A stretch of 64,000 nucleotides of DNA, taken from assembly GCF_000429945.1 (NCBI RefSeq), contig NZ_AUCV01000003.1:124001-188000 (forward strand). Reading direction: 5' to 3'. This DNA is from Desulfogranum japonicum DSM 18378 (GTDB lineage: Bacteria > Desulfobacterota > Desulfobulbia > Desulfobulbales > Desulfobulbaceae). The notes under the pieces were generated by a model that saw only the letters and a list, made by a program, of their open reading frames with translations, was not told the DNA's origin and searched no databases. Positions 44,438 to 52,718 of this stretch are shown here, in pieces; the first letter of the stretch is position 1, and every line of letters starts with the position of its first letter. The position numbers were made by a program, and so were the translations under genes.

Positions 44438-45130
44438 TTATAAAATATTTTGAACCTGCACTTTCATTCTCAGCTGTTTCCTCTGTAGTTCGAGACAACT
44501 GCCTATAATTCTGTCTTGTTCCTCAATGGCGATATTATCAAAATGCAGGGCTATTTGATACTGCGAATCTGAGTTTTTTTTACATCGCACCACATGCCCG
44601 ATGACCTCAAGAACATCCATGGCACCCGTGGGCAGCGTTAACTGGACCCGTACTTTCCGGTCTACTTCAATGGGAGCCTCAAACAGGCAGAGCATTCCAC
44701 TGCCGCTCAGGTCTATGGTTTCCCCAATCAGACGCCAGGATGTATCCGCATCTTCTTGCAGTGCTGCATCCAGTGGCTCAGCCGCAACAGGTGTGGCGGC
44801 ATCTACTCTAAAATAGCTTCGGTTTTGTTCGTGGCTGACAAGCTCACGTGCGGTTGCATGTATTATCTGGTCTGCGTCAATGGAAACGATTTCAGCGACC
44901 AGGGACACTGCCTGTCCTCCAAAATCAACGGTGACAACACATGTACGCTGCTGATCTATGCGTGTTGCAGGAAGGTTACCTGGAGGAAAGACCAGATAAA
45001 AAGATGGTTGACGTTCTGAAACAAACAGGCAGCTGAATCGTTGCTTTTCACCCTTATCGAGAATCGGCAGGGTGACCCGTACAGCCTTTTGATCTGTAAT
45101 TTTTGCAAAAAAGTCTTCTAGGTGTTCCAC
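44438..45130 (-). CDS. PilZ-domain protein 1 (YcgR-like)
   Basis: 230 residues from a GTG start with GGAGAGGG before it. It has the same layout as the paralogue downstream: an N-terminal beta domain (SCLFVSERQPSFYLVFPPGN, VTVDFGGQAVSLVAEIVSI) and a PilZ domain (NRSYFRVDAATPV, TIDLSGSGMLCLF, VIGHVVRCKKNSDSQYQIALHF). Both carry a DLS-x-SG motif. Two PilZ proteins in a flagellar operon suggest two cyclic-di-GMP checkpoints or a heteromer. Confidence 0.88.
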   Translation of the reverse strand: MEHLEDFFAKITDQKAVRVTLPILDKGEKQRFSCLFVSERQPSFYLVFPPGNLPATRIDQQRTCVVTVDFGGQAVSLVAEIVSIDADQIIHATARELVSHEQNRSYFRVDAATPVAAEPLDAALQEDADTSWRLIGETIDLSGSGMLCLFEAPIEVDRKVRVQLTLPTGAMDVLEVIGHVVRCKKNSDSQYQIALHFDNIAIEEQDRIIGSCLELQRKQLRMKVQVQNIL

Positions 45131-45316
45131 GTGTTGGCCCTCTCCGTTATCCGTAATGATTACTTCCAGATTGCCACACGATCAAAGAGAAGAAAAGAAA
45201 AATTTAAATGAATCAGGCAAATGGAAAGTTTCTTAACATCCGGAATCTTGCCGGGGCCGCAATGGCCTTTATTTTTTCAGGGGCGAAAGCAGACATGCAG
45301 ACCATGGGTGACACGC

Positions 45317-45703
45317 TTATCCTGCGCTTTGGAGGAGCCGGCCGCTTTTCGGGGTATGGCTGTGGTATCGTCGCATCATGGATGAGCCTGTTTTCAGTTT
45401 CTGCAATTCATTTTTCTGCACTGCCATGATCGTGCTAACCTGCGGGACAAGACGGCGATTGGTTTGCTGAATCTGTTTCATCATGCTGACCAGTTCCTGG
45501 ATTTTTTCTCCATGTATCTGCCCTCCATGACGTATTGCCGCCATGACATCCTGATCCATGTCCCTGATTTCTTCCTGAACACTTTCCATTTCCCGCACCA
45601 GAAGAACTATTTCTTCAGCCTTTCTGCTGGGAAGGATCTGCTCAATTTCAGCCATGATGGCCGCAACCCGTTGATATGCATCTATTGCTTTATTCAGTAT
45701 CAT
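45317..45703 (-). CDS. FliT-like flagellar chaperone candidate
   Basis: 128 residues with AGGAA before the ATG, directly after fliS (9 bases). It is nearly all helical (VAAIMAEIEQILPSRKAEEIVLLVREMESVQEEIRDMD... and MMKQIQQTNRRLVPQVS) with a Gln/Arg-rich end. Its position after fliS, small size and coiled-coil make it a FliT/FlgN-type export chaperone for FliD or hook proteins. The sequence alone does not prove it. A 186-base gap follows to the PilZ genes, without another gene. Confidence 0.7.
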   Translation of the reverse strand: MILNKAIDAYQRVAAIMAEIEQILPSRKAEEIVLLVREMESVQEEIRDMDQDVMAAIRHGGQIHGEKIQELVSMMKQIQQTNRRLVPQVSTIMAVQKNELQKLKTGSSMMRRYHSHTPKSGRLLQSAG

Positions 45704-45712
45704 GATTGTTTC

Positions 45713-46171
45713 CTACATGGCCGTGGCAATGGATTTATACTGCTGGACTGGTTTTGCATCTGTACCAGGGTATTTAACCTGCTTTTTTGGTGCTGTTTCT
45801 TTTTTTTGAATTTCTATGGCCTCGGCCCAGGTATTTCTCAGATCAGAGAGCATATTCTTCACTTCTTCCAGAGGCTGGGTATCGTTGCGGAGATTACCCT
45901 GCTGCAACCTGTTCAGCATATAGGAGTAGAGTGCATCCAGGCTTTCTGCCACTTCAGCATTCTGGTCATGATCAAGGGTCGCAGCAAACTCGGAGATAAT
46001 GGCTGATGCCTTATTGATGTAATAGGCTCGTTTATCTATCTGGTTGGCTTCTATTGCCTGGATTCCCTGGGTAAGGAATCGAACCGCTCCGTCATACAGC
46101 ATGAGCATCAGCTGTTCAGGTGAGGCCGAATAGATAGTATTGGCAAGGTATTGGTTGGTGTAGCCGTTCAT
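45713..46171 (-). CDS. fliS: Flagellin export chaperone FliS
   Basis: 152 residues. The N-terminal MNGYTNQYLANTIYSASPEQLMLMLYDGAVRFL is the FliS signature, followed by the four-helix bundle (AYYINKASAIISEFAATLDHDQNAEVAESLDALYSYML). It holds unpolymerised flagellin in the cytoplasm. The Ala/Lys-rich tail after residue 130 is longer than usual. It lies between fliD and the FliT-like gene. Confidence 0.95.
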   Translation of the reverse strand: MNGYTNQYLANTIYSASPEQLMLMLYDGAVRFLTQGIQAIEANQIDKRAYYINKASAIISEFAATLDHDQNAEVAESLDALYSYMLNRLQQGNLRNDTQPLEEVKNMLSDLRNTWAEAIEIQKKETAPKKQVKYPGTDAKPVQQYKSIATAM

Positions 46172-46180
46172 CTGTTTTTC

Positions 46181-47557
46181 CTACTTCCTGAGATTCGCGA
46201 TTGATTCCATTTGTTGGGTGAGAAACGATCCCTGGCTGTTCAAACTGCTCACCAGGCTTTCCATGGCACTGAATTGTGCTTCCAGGGTTGATCTTCGCTG
46301 ATCCAATCGCATTTCCATTATTTCTATACGTCCATCAATGCGGTTGATATTGCTGTCGATACTATCTTTTCTGCCTTTCAGCATTCCATCGGTTGAGCTG
46401 GTCATGGACTCCAGGTAGTCTTGAAACTGGGTAGCCAGACCGTTTTCATTATCTCCTGCGAGTAAACTCACAACGCTGTCCAGGTTTTCATCTACGGCTT
46501 TTCCCAGTATTTCATCGTTAACAACCAGGGTTCCGTCCTTTTGCGTTTCAAAGCCCAGCTGAGAGAGGGTTTTGAAAACGCCACTGTTGGAAAAGGGCTG
46601 GGTCAACATGGACTGCAGGTGACGTTTAATGGAGTTGATCCCTGAATCGCCGCTGAGAACGCCACCGCCTTCTTCGTTTATGACTGACTGACCTGTTATG
46701 AAACTTACGACTTCATTATAGCCTTTTGCAAAGTTTTCAATATTCGCTTTGATGGATGCCTTGTCCAGATTAATGGACACATTGGTGGTTTCACCTGCTT
46801 TAGCCTGGAGAAGATCCAGGGTTACACCCGGAATAGCCTCTGTCAGGGTATTTGAGTTTGCATATATATCAAGAGTGTCTACCCGAATATGAGCCTGGGC
46901 GGAAGCCTGAATAGGTGGATTGACTGTACCTGTTTCATCTTCATACGCGCCAAGTGATTCTGTTCCACCAGTTAATCCGCTGTCATCCATGGAGAAAGAC
47001 TGGCCAACGTTGTCACCCACAAGCATTAAACGGTAGGGAGAGGCACTGCCATCGTTGATGATGGCAGCACTGATTCCTATGTCTGCCTCATTAATCGCAT
47101 TCATAATGCCTTCCAGGGAATTATCCTCACTGGTGATGTCGACACTATGGCTGGTACCGTCAACCATGAAAGACAGGGTGCCGGTGCCGAAGTCTGCGCT
47201 ATCTTTACTTGTAAAGCCGCCGGCAGAAACCGACTTCTGGGCCTGTGCCAGGGAAACTACTTCAACCTGATAACTGGTTCCAGTCAGCGCTTCACTGGAA
47301 ACAGAAGCGGTGAGATAGCTTTCCGAGCTTTGCTTTACCGATCTTTTTAGCAGGCTGTCACTGTCACCCAGAGATTTAATGGAGTCAGCAAAAGAGGTCA
47401 GGCGACTGTTCAGTTCTGTGAATGCAGCAAGGCGGTTGTTAAGCCAGGTTTTGTCTGCTTGCAGCCGAGCGATTGGCAATTCTTCAACCGCCATCAGCTG
47501 ATCTATGATGGAACCCGTATCCAGTCCTGTTGCGAGTCCACTGAATTGAATGGCCAT
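46181..47557 (-). CDS. fliD: Filament cap protein FliD
   Basis: 458 residues with GGAGGG before the ATG. The N-terminal FSGLATGLDTGSIIDQLMAVE and LNNRLAAFTELNSRL are typical. FliD_C shows LGFETQKDGTLVVND, a Ser/Thr-rich middle and the terminal coiled coil RIEIMEMRLDQRRSTLEAQFSAMESLVSSLNSQGSFLTQQM. It forms the cap that folds flagellin at the tip. Its length matches the family. Confidence 0.95.
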   Translation of the reverse strand: MAIQFSGLATGLDTGSIIDQLMAVEELPIARLQADKTWLNNRLAAFTELNSRLTSFADSIKSLGDSDSLLKRSVKQSSESYLTASVSSEALTGTSYQVEVVSLAQAQKSVSAGGFTSKDSADFGTGTLSFMVDGTSHSVDITSEDNSLEGIMNAINEADIGISAAIINDGSASPYRLMLVGDNVGQSFSMDDSGLTGGTESLGAYEDETGTVNPPIQASAQAHIRVDTLDIYANSNTLTEAIPGVTLDLLQAKAGETTNVSINLDKASIKANIENFAKGYNEVVSFITGQSVINEEGGGVLSGDSGINSIKRHLQSMLTQPFSNSGVFKTLSQLGFETQKDGTLVVNDEILGKAVDENLDSVVSLLAGDNENGLATQFQDYLESMTSSTDGMLKGRKDSIDSNINRIDGRIEIMEMRLDQRRSTLEAQFSAMESLVSSLNSQGSFLTQQMESIANLRK

Positions 47558-47586
47558 GATGCCCTCCGATACCCTTGATTCGGTCT

Positions 47587-47940
47587 TCAGCTCTCAGTAT
47601 CGACTATATTGCCCCTGAGTCCGAGATCCTGTAACACCTTTGTTAAATTAAGTAATTCCTCTGGTGGAATCTGTCTAATAACTTCATCGGTTTCATTGTC
47701 AACAATCTTTACAACTAACTCTTGAACATTTTCATCCTGTTCAAAGCGCACACTGTAAAGACCGTTTTCTGTAAGTGCTTTAATCTGGTTGAGCAGTTCT
47801 TCAGATTGAACTTTGTTTTGTTTGCTGGAATCAATTTGCGGTTGCTGTTCAGTTTCCTGGCGCTGCCTTTCCACCTGCTGTAGAGGTTCATTTACCCGAG
47901 GTGGGGAAACGGTTGTTGAACCAATGGCTTCGACTAACAT
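47587..47940 (-). CDS. flaG: FlaG-type protein
   Basis: 117 residues from ATG 47940 with GGAGGTG before it; an ATG 15 bases upstream is less well placed. The conserved FlaG core is in the last 60 residues: QIKALTENGLYSVRFEQDENVQELVVKIVDNETDEVIRQIPPEELLNL. The first half is Gln-rich and variable. FlaG influences filament length. It sits between flagellin and fliD. Confidence 0.93.
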   Translation of the reverse strand: MLVEAIGSTTVSPPRVNEPLQQVERQRQETEQQPQIDSSKQNKVQSEELLNQIKALTENGLYSVRFEQDENVQELVVKIVDNETDEVIRQIPPEELLNLTKVLQDLGLRGNIVDTES

Positions 47941-47974
47941 GTTATTCACCTCCATGTGAATAGTATAGCAGGCT

Positions 47975-48001
47975 CAGGAGAACCCTGGAAGGGTTCTCCT
48001 G
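47975..48001. other. Perfect 12-bp hairpin after flagellin gene 1
   Basis: CAGGAGAACCCT, loop GGA, AGGGTTCTCCTG. It lies 12 bases past the flagellin stop and before flaG. No T tract follows on the transcribed strand, so it is more likely an mRNA stability or partial-attenuation element than a full terminator. Confidence 0.6.
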
Positions 48002-48013
48002 AAAACTTACGAA

Positions 48014-49483
48014 TTAGCCGAGCAGACTCAGTGCCAACTGAGGTGCCTGATTTGCCTGCGCCAGGATGGATACACCGGCCTGCTGCAGGATGTTCTGCTT
48101 GGTCATGTTAGAGGTTTCCTGGGCAATATCTGCATCCAGGATTCGTGAGCGGGCTGCAGTAACGTTTTCAGAGATGTTCTGCAGGTTGGCGATTGTGGAC
48201 TCAAAACGGTTCATTACCGCACCGAGATCTGCACGCTGCTCATCGATGTATGCTATGGCACCATCAATAACTTTCAGAGCATCGGCTGCACCGACCTGGT
48301 CACCGATATCGATAGAACCGACATCTTCAAGTGTTGAGGAACTTACAGCATTGGTAAACAGATTGGTAGCTGCAGCGGTATCTGTCTCAACAGAATAGTT
48401 TCCTGAAGAGTGGAAATCCACCACACCTGATACAAATGCTTGATCAGCACCGCCATCGGTTAAGGCAAAAGCACCCGTGCCGGTTTCCTCTGTCACACCA
48501 TCAGAAGCCAGAGCTGTCATATCCAGGGTTCCACTACCTACGGAATGGGTGAAGTTGTCAATCTGGATATCGTATCCTTCATTATTTTTCAGGATAACAG
48601 CGCCTGAATCATCCAGTTTGGCAGTGATGCCGGTGGTTCCGGAATGGTCATTAATGGCAGATACCAGGGAACCGAGGTCACCGCCGGCAATGTTGGCAGA
48701 CACTGTTGCCGCATCGCTGGTGTTCTCACCGTACAGATCAAAGGTGATACTACCATCAGCACTGATGTTATCAAGTTTTGCATAGGTAACAGCTTCGGCA
48801 TCAACACCGGTGGAAACCGTTTTTTGATTAATAGCTGCCGCGATATCCTTGGCAGTATCAGTGGCTCCGATAGCTACTGTATCTGTGCCAAGCTTACCGT
48901 TGATGGTCAGGTTCTGGCTGGTATCGGTATGGGTTGCTGCTGCAGCCAGGGTGTTTGATGTGACAGCGTAATCACCAATCTGGGTGGCTCTGGCGTTACC
49001 AACAGAAACATCAATGGTCTGTCCTGCGTTAGCACCTACCTGGAATGTCTGGGAGGTGAATGAGCCGTCAAGGAGTTTTTTGTTGTTGAATTCAGTGGTC
49101 CCTGCAATTCGGTTCAGCTCCTGCTGAAGCTGGCCAACTTCTTTCTGCAGAGATGCCCTGTCTGAAGAGGTATTGGAGTCGTTTGCTGACTGAACAGCCA
49201 ACTCACGCATACGCTGCAGGATGTTGGTGGATTCCTGCATCGCTCCCTCAGCGGTCTGCGCCAGGGAAATACCGTCGTTGGCATTACGAACAGCCTGATT
49301 AAGGCCGCGAATTTGAGAAGTCATCCGGTCGGAAATGGCCAGACCGGCTGCATCGTCCCTTGCGGAGTTGATCCGAAGACCAGAAGAGAGACGCTCCATG
49401 GACGTGCTGAGGTTATTCTGGGTTGCCCCAAGGTTACGTTGCGCGTTGAGAGAAGCTACGTTTGTGTTAATTGAAAGAGCCAT
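48014..49483 (-). CDS. fliC: Flagellin 1
   Basis: 489 residues. The N-terminal D0/D1 ([41 protein letters not shown]) and C-terminal D1/D0 ([43 protein letters not shown]) are classical. The centre (about 175-400) is variable and rich in Thr, Ser, Asp and Gly. GGAGGA precedes the ATG, which could overlap a CsrA site. A sigma-28-like box lies about 180 bases upstream. Confidence 0.97.
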   Translation of the reverse strand: MALSINTNVASLNAQRNLGATQNNLSTSMERLSSGLRINSARDDAAGLAISDRMTSQIRGLNQAVRNANDGISLAQTAEGAMQESTNILQRMRELAVQSANDSNTSSDRASLQKEVGQLQQELNRIAGTTEFNNKKLLDGSFTSQTFQVGANAGQTIDVSVGNARATQIGDYAVTSNTLAAAATHTDTSQNLTINGKLGTDTVAIGATDTAKDIAAAINQKTVSTGVDAEAVTYAKLDNISADGSITFDLYGENTSDAATVSANIAGGDLGSLVSAINDHSGTTGITAKLDDSGAVILKNNEGYDIQIDNFTHSVGSGTLDMTALASDGVTEETGTGAFALTDGGADQAFVSGVVDFHSSGNYSVETDTAAATNLFTNAVSSSTLEDVGSIDIGDQVGAADALKVIDGAIAYIDEQRADLGAVMNRFESTIANLQNISENVTAARSRILDADIAQETSNMTKQNILQQAGVSILAQANQAPQLALSLLG

Positions 49484-49663
49484 GATATTCCTCCGTGAAT
49501 ATTGTTATAGGCTGTCAAACATTCTGTGGCATCCTTGCCGGTTTATGTTTTGTGTTGTGCTTTTTCTTTCCCGCTGATTAGCGCCTCCGCTTTACTCTTG
49601 TAATTCTTTATATGTGTTTTTTTGATTTGGTTTTTTGGGAAACGTCCTGTTTCCTTATTATGC

Positions 49664-49691
49664 TTATCGAAAAGGGCTAAAGATTTCTTTA
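49664..49691 (-). promoter_or_regulatory. Sigma-28-like promoter for flagellin 1, overlapping a terminator
   Basis: The minus strand has TAAAGAAA, 12 bases and TTCGATAA (consensus TAAAGTTT and GCCGATAA). The -35 half lies inside the terminator hairpin of the preceding small gene. The spacing is one base longer than ideal. Confidence 0.4.
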
Positions 49692-49700
49692 GCCCTTTTT
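49670..49700 (-). terminator. Terminator after the 69-residue ORF
   Basis: AAAAGGGCTAAAGA is followed by TTTCTTTAGCCCTTTT, a near-perfect stem flanked by T and A tracts. It ends the flagellin 2/small-gene message 11 bases after the small gene's stop. Confidence 0.8.
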
Positions 49701-49710
49701 AAAAAAATAA

Positions 49711-49920
49711 TTACTGCCAGGAGCCAAGTATCACGTAATCTCTGTTGCTTATTCTGTCTAAGTGCCTGATGTGGATATCATTTTCAGATCCTGGGAAATC
49801 TGATAATTTTTTTAATTTATTTTGGCTGTAGGGCGTAATATTTCCTGTATCTGTTTCCAGGTCCTTTTGTTCCTGTATGGCGGCATTGAATTGCTGATAT
49901 CGAAAGGTAACTATTTTCAT
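49711..49920 (-). CDS. 69-residue protein between the two flagellin genes
   Basis: From ATG 49920 with GGATACC and a hairpin upstream; the frame could extend 63 bases further but the ATG chosen is better placed. It is charged and hydrophilic (FRYQQFNAAIQEQKDL, NKLKKLSDFPGSEND, YVILGSWQ) and I do not recognise a family. It is followed at once by a strong terminator, so it is the last gene of the flagellin 2 transcript. Confidence 0.5.
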   Translation of the reverse strand: MKIVTFRYQQFNAAIQEQKDLETDTGNITPYSQNKLKKLSDFPGSENDIHIRHLDRISNRDYVILGSWQ

Positions 49921-49943
49921 GGAGGTATCCTCAGAGTCATGCG

Positions 49944-49974
49944 ACCGGTGGAAGGTATACTGTCTTCCACCGGT
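49944..49974. other. Perfect 11-bp hairpin after flagellin gene 2
   Basis: ACCGGTGGAAG and CTTCCACCGGT with a 9-base loop lie 45 bases past the flagellin 2 stop and just before the small gene. No T tract follows. It is placed like the hairpin after flagellin 1. Confidence 0.6.
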
Positions 49975-50018
49975 TATACCCATTATGTATTGTGATTGGT
50001 GACTATTACCTGAGAGGC

Positions 50019-51509
50019 TTATCCCTGCAGCAGCTGCAGTGCCAGCTGTGGAGTCTGGTTGGCCTGGGTCAGGATGGAAACACCAGCCTGCTGCAGGATA
50101 TTGTTTTTAGTCATCTCTGAGGTTTCCTGGGCAATATCCGCATCCCGGATACGGGAACGGGCAGCTGTCAGGTTCTCGGCTACGTTCATCAGGTTGGAGA
50201 TGGTGGACTCGAAGCGATTCTGCAGGGCACCGAGATCTGCACGCTGGGAATCAATTTTATTGAGAGCCGCGTCTACAATCTTCAGGGCATCGTTGGCACC
50301 TTCCACGTTGCCGATGTCAATGGCGGTTACTTCTTCAAAAGTGGAAATGACAGTTGTGTTTGCTGCATCATCAAGGATGCTTCCTGCTGTGTTATCCACG
50401 GTTGAAGAGAGGGTATAGGAATCTTCTGAAGAAAATTCCACCATACCGGTAACTCTCGTGGAATCAGTACCGCCGTCTGTCAGTGTAGTGGGTTGGGTGT
50501 CAGGACCAGTGGCGTCAATGGTTGTGCCCGCAGTGGAGTGGATAAAGTCCTCTATAATTATGTCTTTCCCTTCTGCCTGTACCAGGGTCAGGGTCCCGCC
50601 ATCAACCGTAGCGGTTACGCCGGTGGTACCTGACTGATCGTTTATAACTGTGGCCAACTCGCTGAGATCATTTATGGTTACAGAGGCATTGACAGTAGCA
50701 GTGTTTCCCCCTGAACCAACGGTGAGGGTCACGATGCCGTCAGCACCAAGCCCTGAAAGGGTAGCTTCTGTTCGGGCTGTTGCCGTAACACCTGTTTTCT
50801 CTGCTGAATTGGTGACCTGGTTGGCAATATCCCAGGCTGTAGCCCCTGCGCCAATGGGGATAGTGTCTGATCCCTGGGAACCAGTTACAGTCAGATCCTG
50901 GGCAGCAATGGAGTTGACACCTGGGTCTGCGGCTGCGGCAGCAGTAGTTGAGCCGGTTCCTTGATTGGCGGTGGTGTTGATAGAGTCTACAAAATATCGT
51001 CCCAAATCGTCGGCAGCCATTGACTGGATGGAAACGCCGATGGTTTCATTGGCATTTGGACCAACCTGGAACTGCTGGGAAACAAATGAACCATCAAGTA
51101 TATTCAGCCCGTTAAAGGTCGTTGACTGGGCAATACGATTCATTTCTGACTTGAGCTGGTTAACCTCTGCCTGCAGAGCGGCACGATCAGCAGCTGAGTT
51201 GGTAGCATTGGCTGCCTGGACGGAAAGTTCACGTATCCGCTGCAGGATATTGGTAGATTCCTGCATGGCGCCTTCAGCGGTCTGTGCCAGGGAAATACCG
51301 TCGTTGGCATTTCTGGAAGCCTGGTTCAAACCACGTATCTGGGCGGTCATTCTATCGGAAATGGCCAGACCGGCGGCATCGTCTTTGGCGGAATTAATGC
51401 GGAGTCCTGAAGATAACCTCTGCATGGAGGTTGAAAGGTCTGCCTGGGAACCGGAAAGATTGCGTTGTGCATTCAAAGATGCAACGTTTGTATTGATCGT
51501 TAAAGCCAT
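50019..51509 (-). CDS. fliC: Flagellin 2
   Basis: 496 residues from ATG 51509, which has GGAGG 8 bases upstream and aligns with flagellin 1. The ends are almost the same as flagellin 1 ([38 protein letters not shown]) while the centre, rich in Thr/Gly/Ala repeats, has diverged. It has its own sigma-28-like promoter and, with the 69-residue ORF, forms a separate unit. Confidence 0.97.
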   Translation of the reverse strand: MALTINTNVASLNAQRNLSGSQADLSTSMQRLSSGLRINSAKDDAAGLAISDRMTAQIRGLNQASRNANDGISLAQTAEGAMQESTNILQRIRELSVQAANATNSAADRAALQAEVNQLKSEMNRIAQSTTFNGLNILDGSFVSQQFQVGPNANETIGVSIQSMAADDLGRYFVDSINTTANQGTGSTTAAAAADPGVNSIAAQDLTVTGSQGSDTIPIGAGATAWDIANQVTNSAEKTGVTATARTEATLSGLGADGIVTLTVGSGGNTATVNASVTINDLSELATVINDQSGTTGVTATVDGGTLTLVQAEGKDIIIEDFIHSTAGTTIDATGPDTQPTTLTDGGTDSTRVTGMVEFSSEDSYTLSSTVDNTAGSILDDAANTTVISTFEEVTAIDIGNVEGANDALKIVDAALNKIDSQRADLGALQNRFESTISNLMNVAENLTAARSRIRDADIAQETSEMTKNNILQQAGVSILTQANQTPQLALQLLQG

Positions 51510-51618
51510 GGTATCCTCCATGAGATTTTCATGCCATCGGTCGTCCATTGACTGATCCGTAGGCTAACGATACAAACGTAACTGCTCTCTCAATGCGTTG
51601 TTTTGTCTCTCAAAATAC

Positions 51619-51645
51619 TCATCGGACCTTTTGCGTAAACCCTTA
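51619..51645 (-). promoter_or_regulatory. Sigma-28-like promoter for flagellin 2
   Basis: The minus strand has TAAGGGTT, 11 bases and TCCGATGA, 12 of 16 matches to the FliA consensus with exact spacing. It lies about 110 bases before the ATG. Confidence 0.6.
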
Positions 51646-51665
51646 AGCTTTTTTTCTTTGACAAG

Positions 51666-51704
51666 ATAAAAAAAACCGGCACCACACTCTGTGTGGAACC
51701 GGTT
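51666..51704 (-). terminator. Terminator after fliW
   Basis: AACCGG ... CCGGTT with an inner CCACAC/GTGTGG forms a long stem, followed on the minus strand by TTTTTTTT. It separates csrA-fliW from the flagellin transcript. Confidence 0.9.
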
Positions 51705-51737
51705 ACTGGTGGAGATGTGAGCCCGGAGTTGGGGTTA

Positions 51738-52163
51738 TTATTGAATTTCCGGAAGTGGAGTGCGTGTGCTGTATTTGGAATCTTCCAGTATAACCTGTAT
51801 GGCACGGTTGGTTTCAGGTGCATAGAGGATGGGACCTGACAGGTTCAGGGTAATGGTTTTGTTTTCTCCAATGCTGACTATGGCCAAAACAAAATATTTG
51901 CCGTCCTGGTCGATCTGGAGTTTCTTTTGTTCGTCTGCATCCGGTGCAATGGCATAATCAAGAAAAAAATTGGTCGGGTCTGTGACCACCACGGCAAAGG
52001 TCGGATCATCCACAGATTGAATCCAGAAGAGGGGCCCGTTCTTTTCGTTGGGCATGACAAGAAAATTCTTCAGGTTATCCAGACCGATCAATCCATCGGG
52101 AAAATGGATGATGTTGGCTGGATCATATTCAATTTCGCCGAATCGAGTCTGTATTTTTTTCAT
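51738..52163 (-). CDS. fliW: Flagellar assembly factor FliW
   Basis: 141 residues. The family blocks are TRFGEIEYDPANIIHFPDGLIGL, LFWIQSVDDPTFAVVVTDP and NLSGPILYAPETNRAIQVIL. FliW binds CsrA and is displaced by flagellin, which links flagellin export to translation. Its start overlaps the end of csrA by 4 bases. Confidence 0.95.
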   Translation of the reverse strand: MKKIQTRFGEIEYDPANIIHFPDGLIGLDNLKNFLVMPNEKNGPLFWIQSVDDPTFAVVVTDPTNFFLDYAIAPDADEQKKLQIDQDGKYFVLAIVSIGENKTITLNLSGPILYAPETNRAIQVILEDSKYSTRTPLPEIQ

Positions 52164-52402
52164 TTTTTCACTTTCCTGCTTGAAAGCTGGTCACTGAGGA
52201 TATCAAGGTCTGTCATATCCCAATGTGTTGCCTCAATATTTTCCTGACGGATTCTCTCGTAAACTTCCTGGCGGTATATCTTGGTATCCCTTGGCGCATC
52301 AATACCAATACGAATACCACCACTTTTCATTTCTATTATTTTAATCGTTATATTGTCCCCGATGATAATACCTTCGCCGGGTTTTCTGGTAAGCACCAGC
52401 AT
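52160..52402 (-). CDS. csrA: Carbon storage regulator CsrA
   Basis: 80 residues. The sequence MLVLTRKPGEGIIIGDNI-x(8)-GGIRIGIDAPRDTKIYRQEVY is the standard CsrA core with the RNA-binding N-terminal strand and the GI-x-AP region. The C-terminal extension (about 60-80) is longer than in E. coli, as in FliW-type systems. It represses translation by binding GGA sites; both flagellin leaders have a GGA at the ribosome binding site. Confidence 0.97.
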   Translation of the reverse strand: MLVLTRKPGEGIIIGDNITIKIIEMKSGGIRIGIDAPRDTKIYRQEVYERIRQENIEATHWDMTDLDILSDQLSSRKVKK

Positions 52403-52718
52403 GTAAGCACCTATAGTATGTACAGATTATCCTGTAGACGAGGGAGGTTCAGATACAGCTTCTCACCCTCGCAGATCGAATCAATTCAGGTAAAACCATA
52501 ACTGGCTGTCTCTGTGTGGTTCTAATTGTCTTTGTCCCGGATTTCCGTATATATCTTCAGTAATCAGGAATACCCCTTGTGAGTGGACCTAACTTTCTGG
52601 AATTAATTGGAAAATGTATATCCGGATATGTATTTCTGAAAAGCGGATTACTGTATCCTTAGAAACAGTATTGTGGAAACCGGCCAGAAATGCAAGCATT
52701 TTTAGCCGGTTAAGATGA
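52403..52718. other. csrA upstream region with a hairpin
   Basis: This 316-base gene-free region lies between flgL and csrA. A stem AACCGGC/GCCGGTT at 52678-52711 with an inner AAATGC/GCATTT lies just past the flgL stop. No T tract follows on the minus strand, so the stem may be a stability element. No promoter for csrA is clear. Confidence 0.5.

Noticed and set aside
45208-45429. 73-codon plus-strand frame near the FliT-like gene
   Set aside because: It overlaps the end of the minus-strand gene and lacks family features; an isolated plus-strand gene inside a minus-strand flagellar operon is unlikely.
50965-51555. 196-codon plus-strand open frame over flagellin 2
   Set aside because: It is antisense to conserved flagellin ends, with no ribosome binding site.
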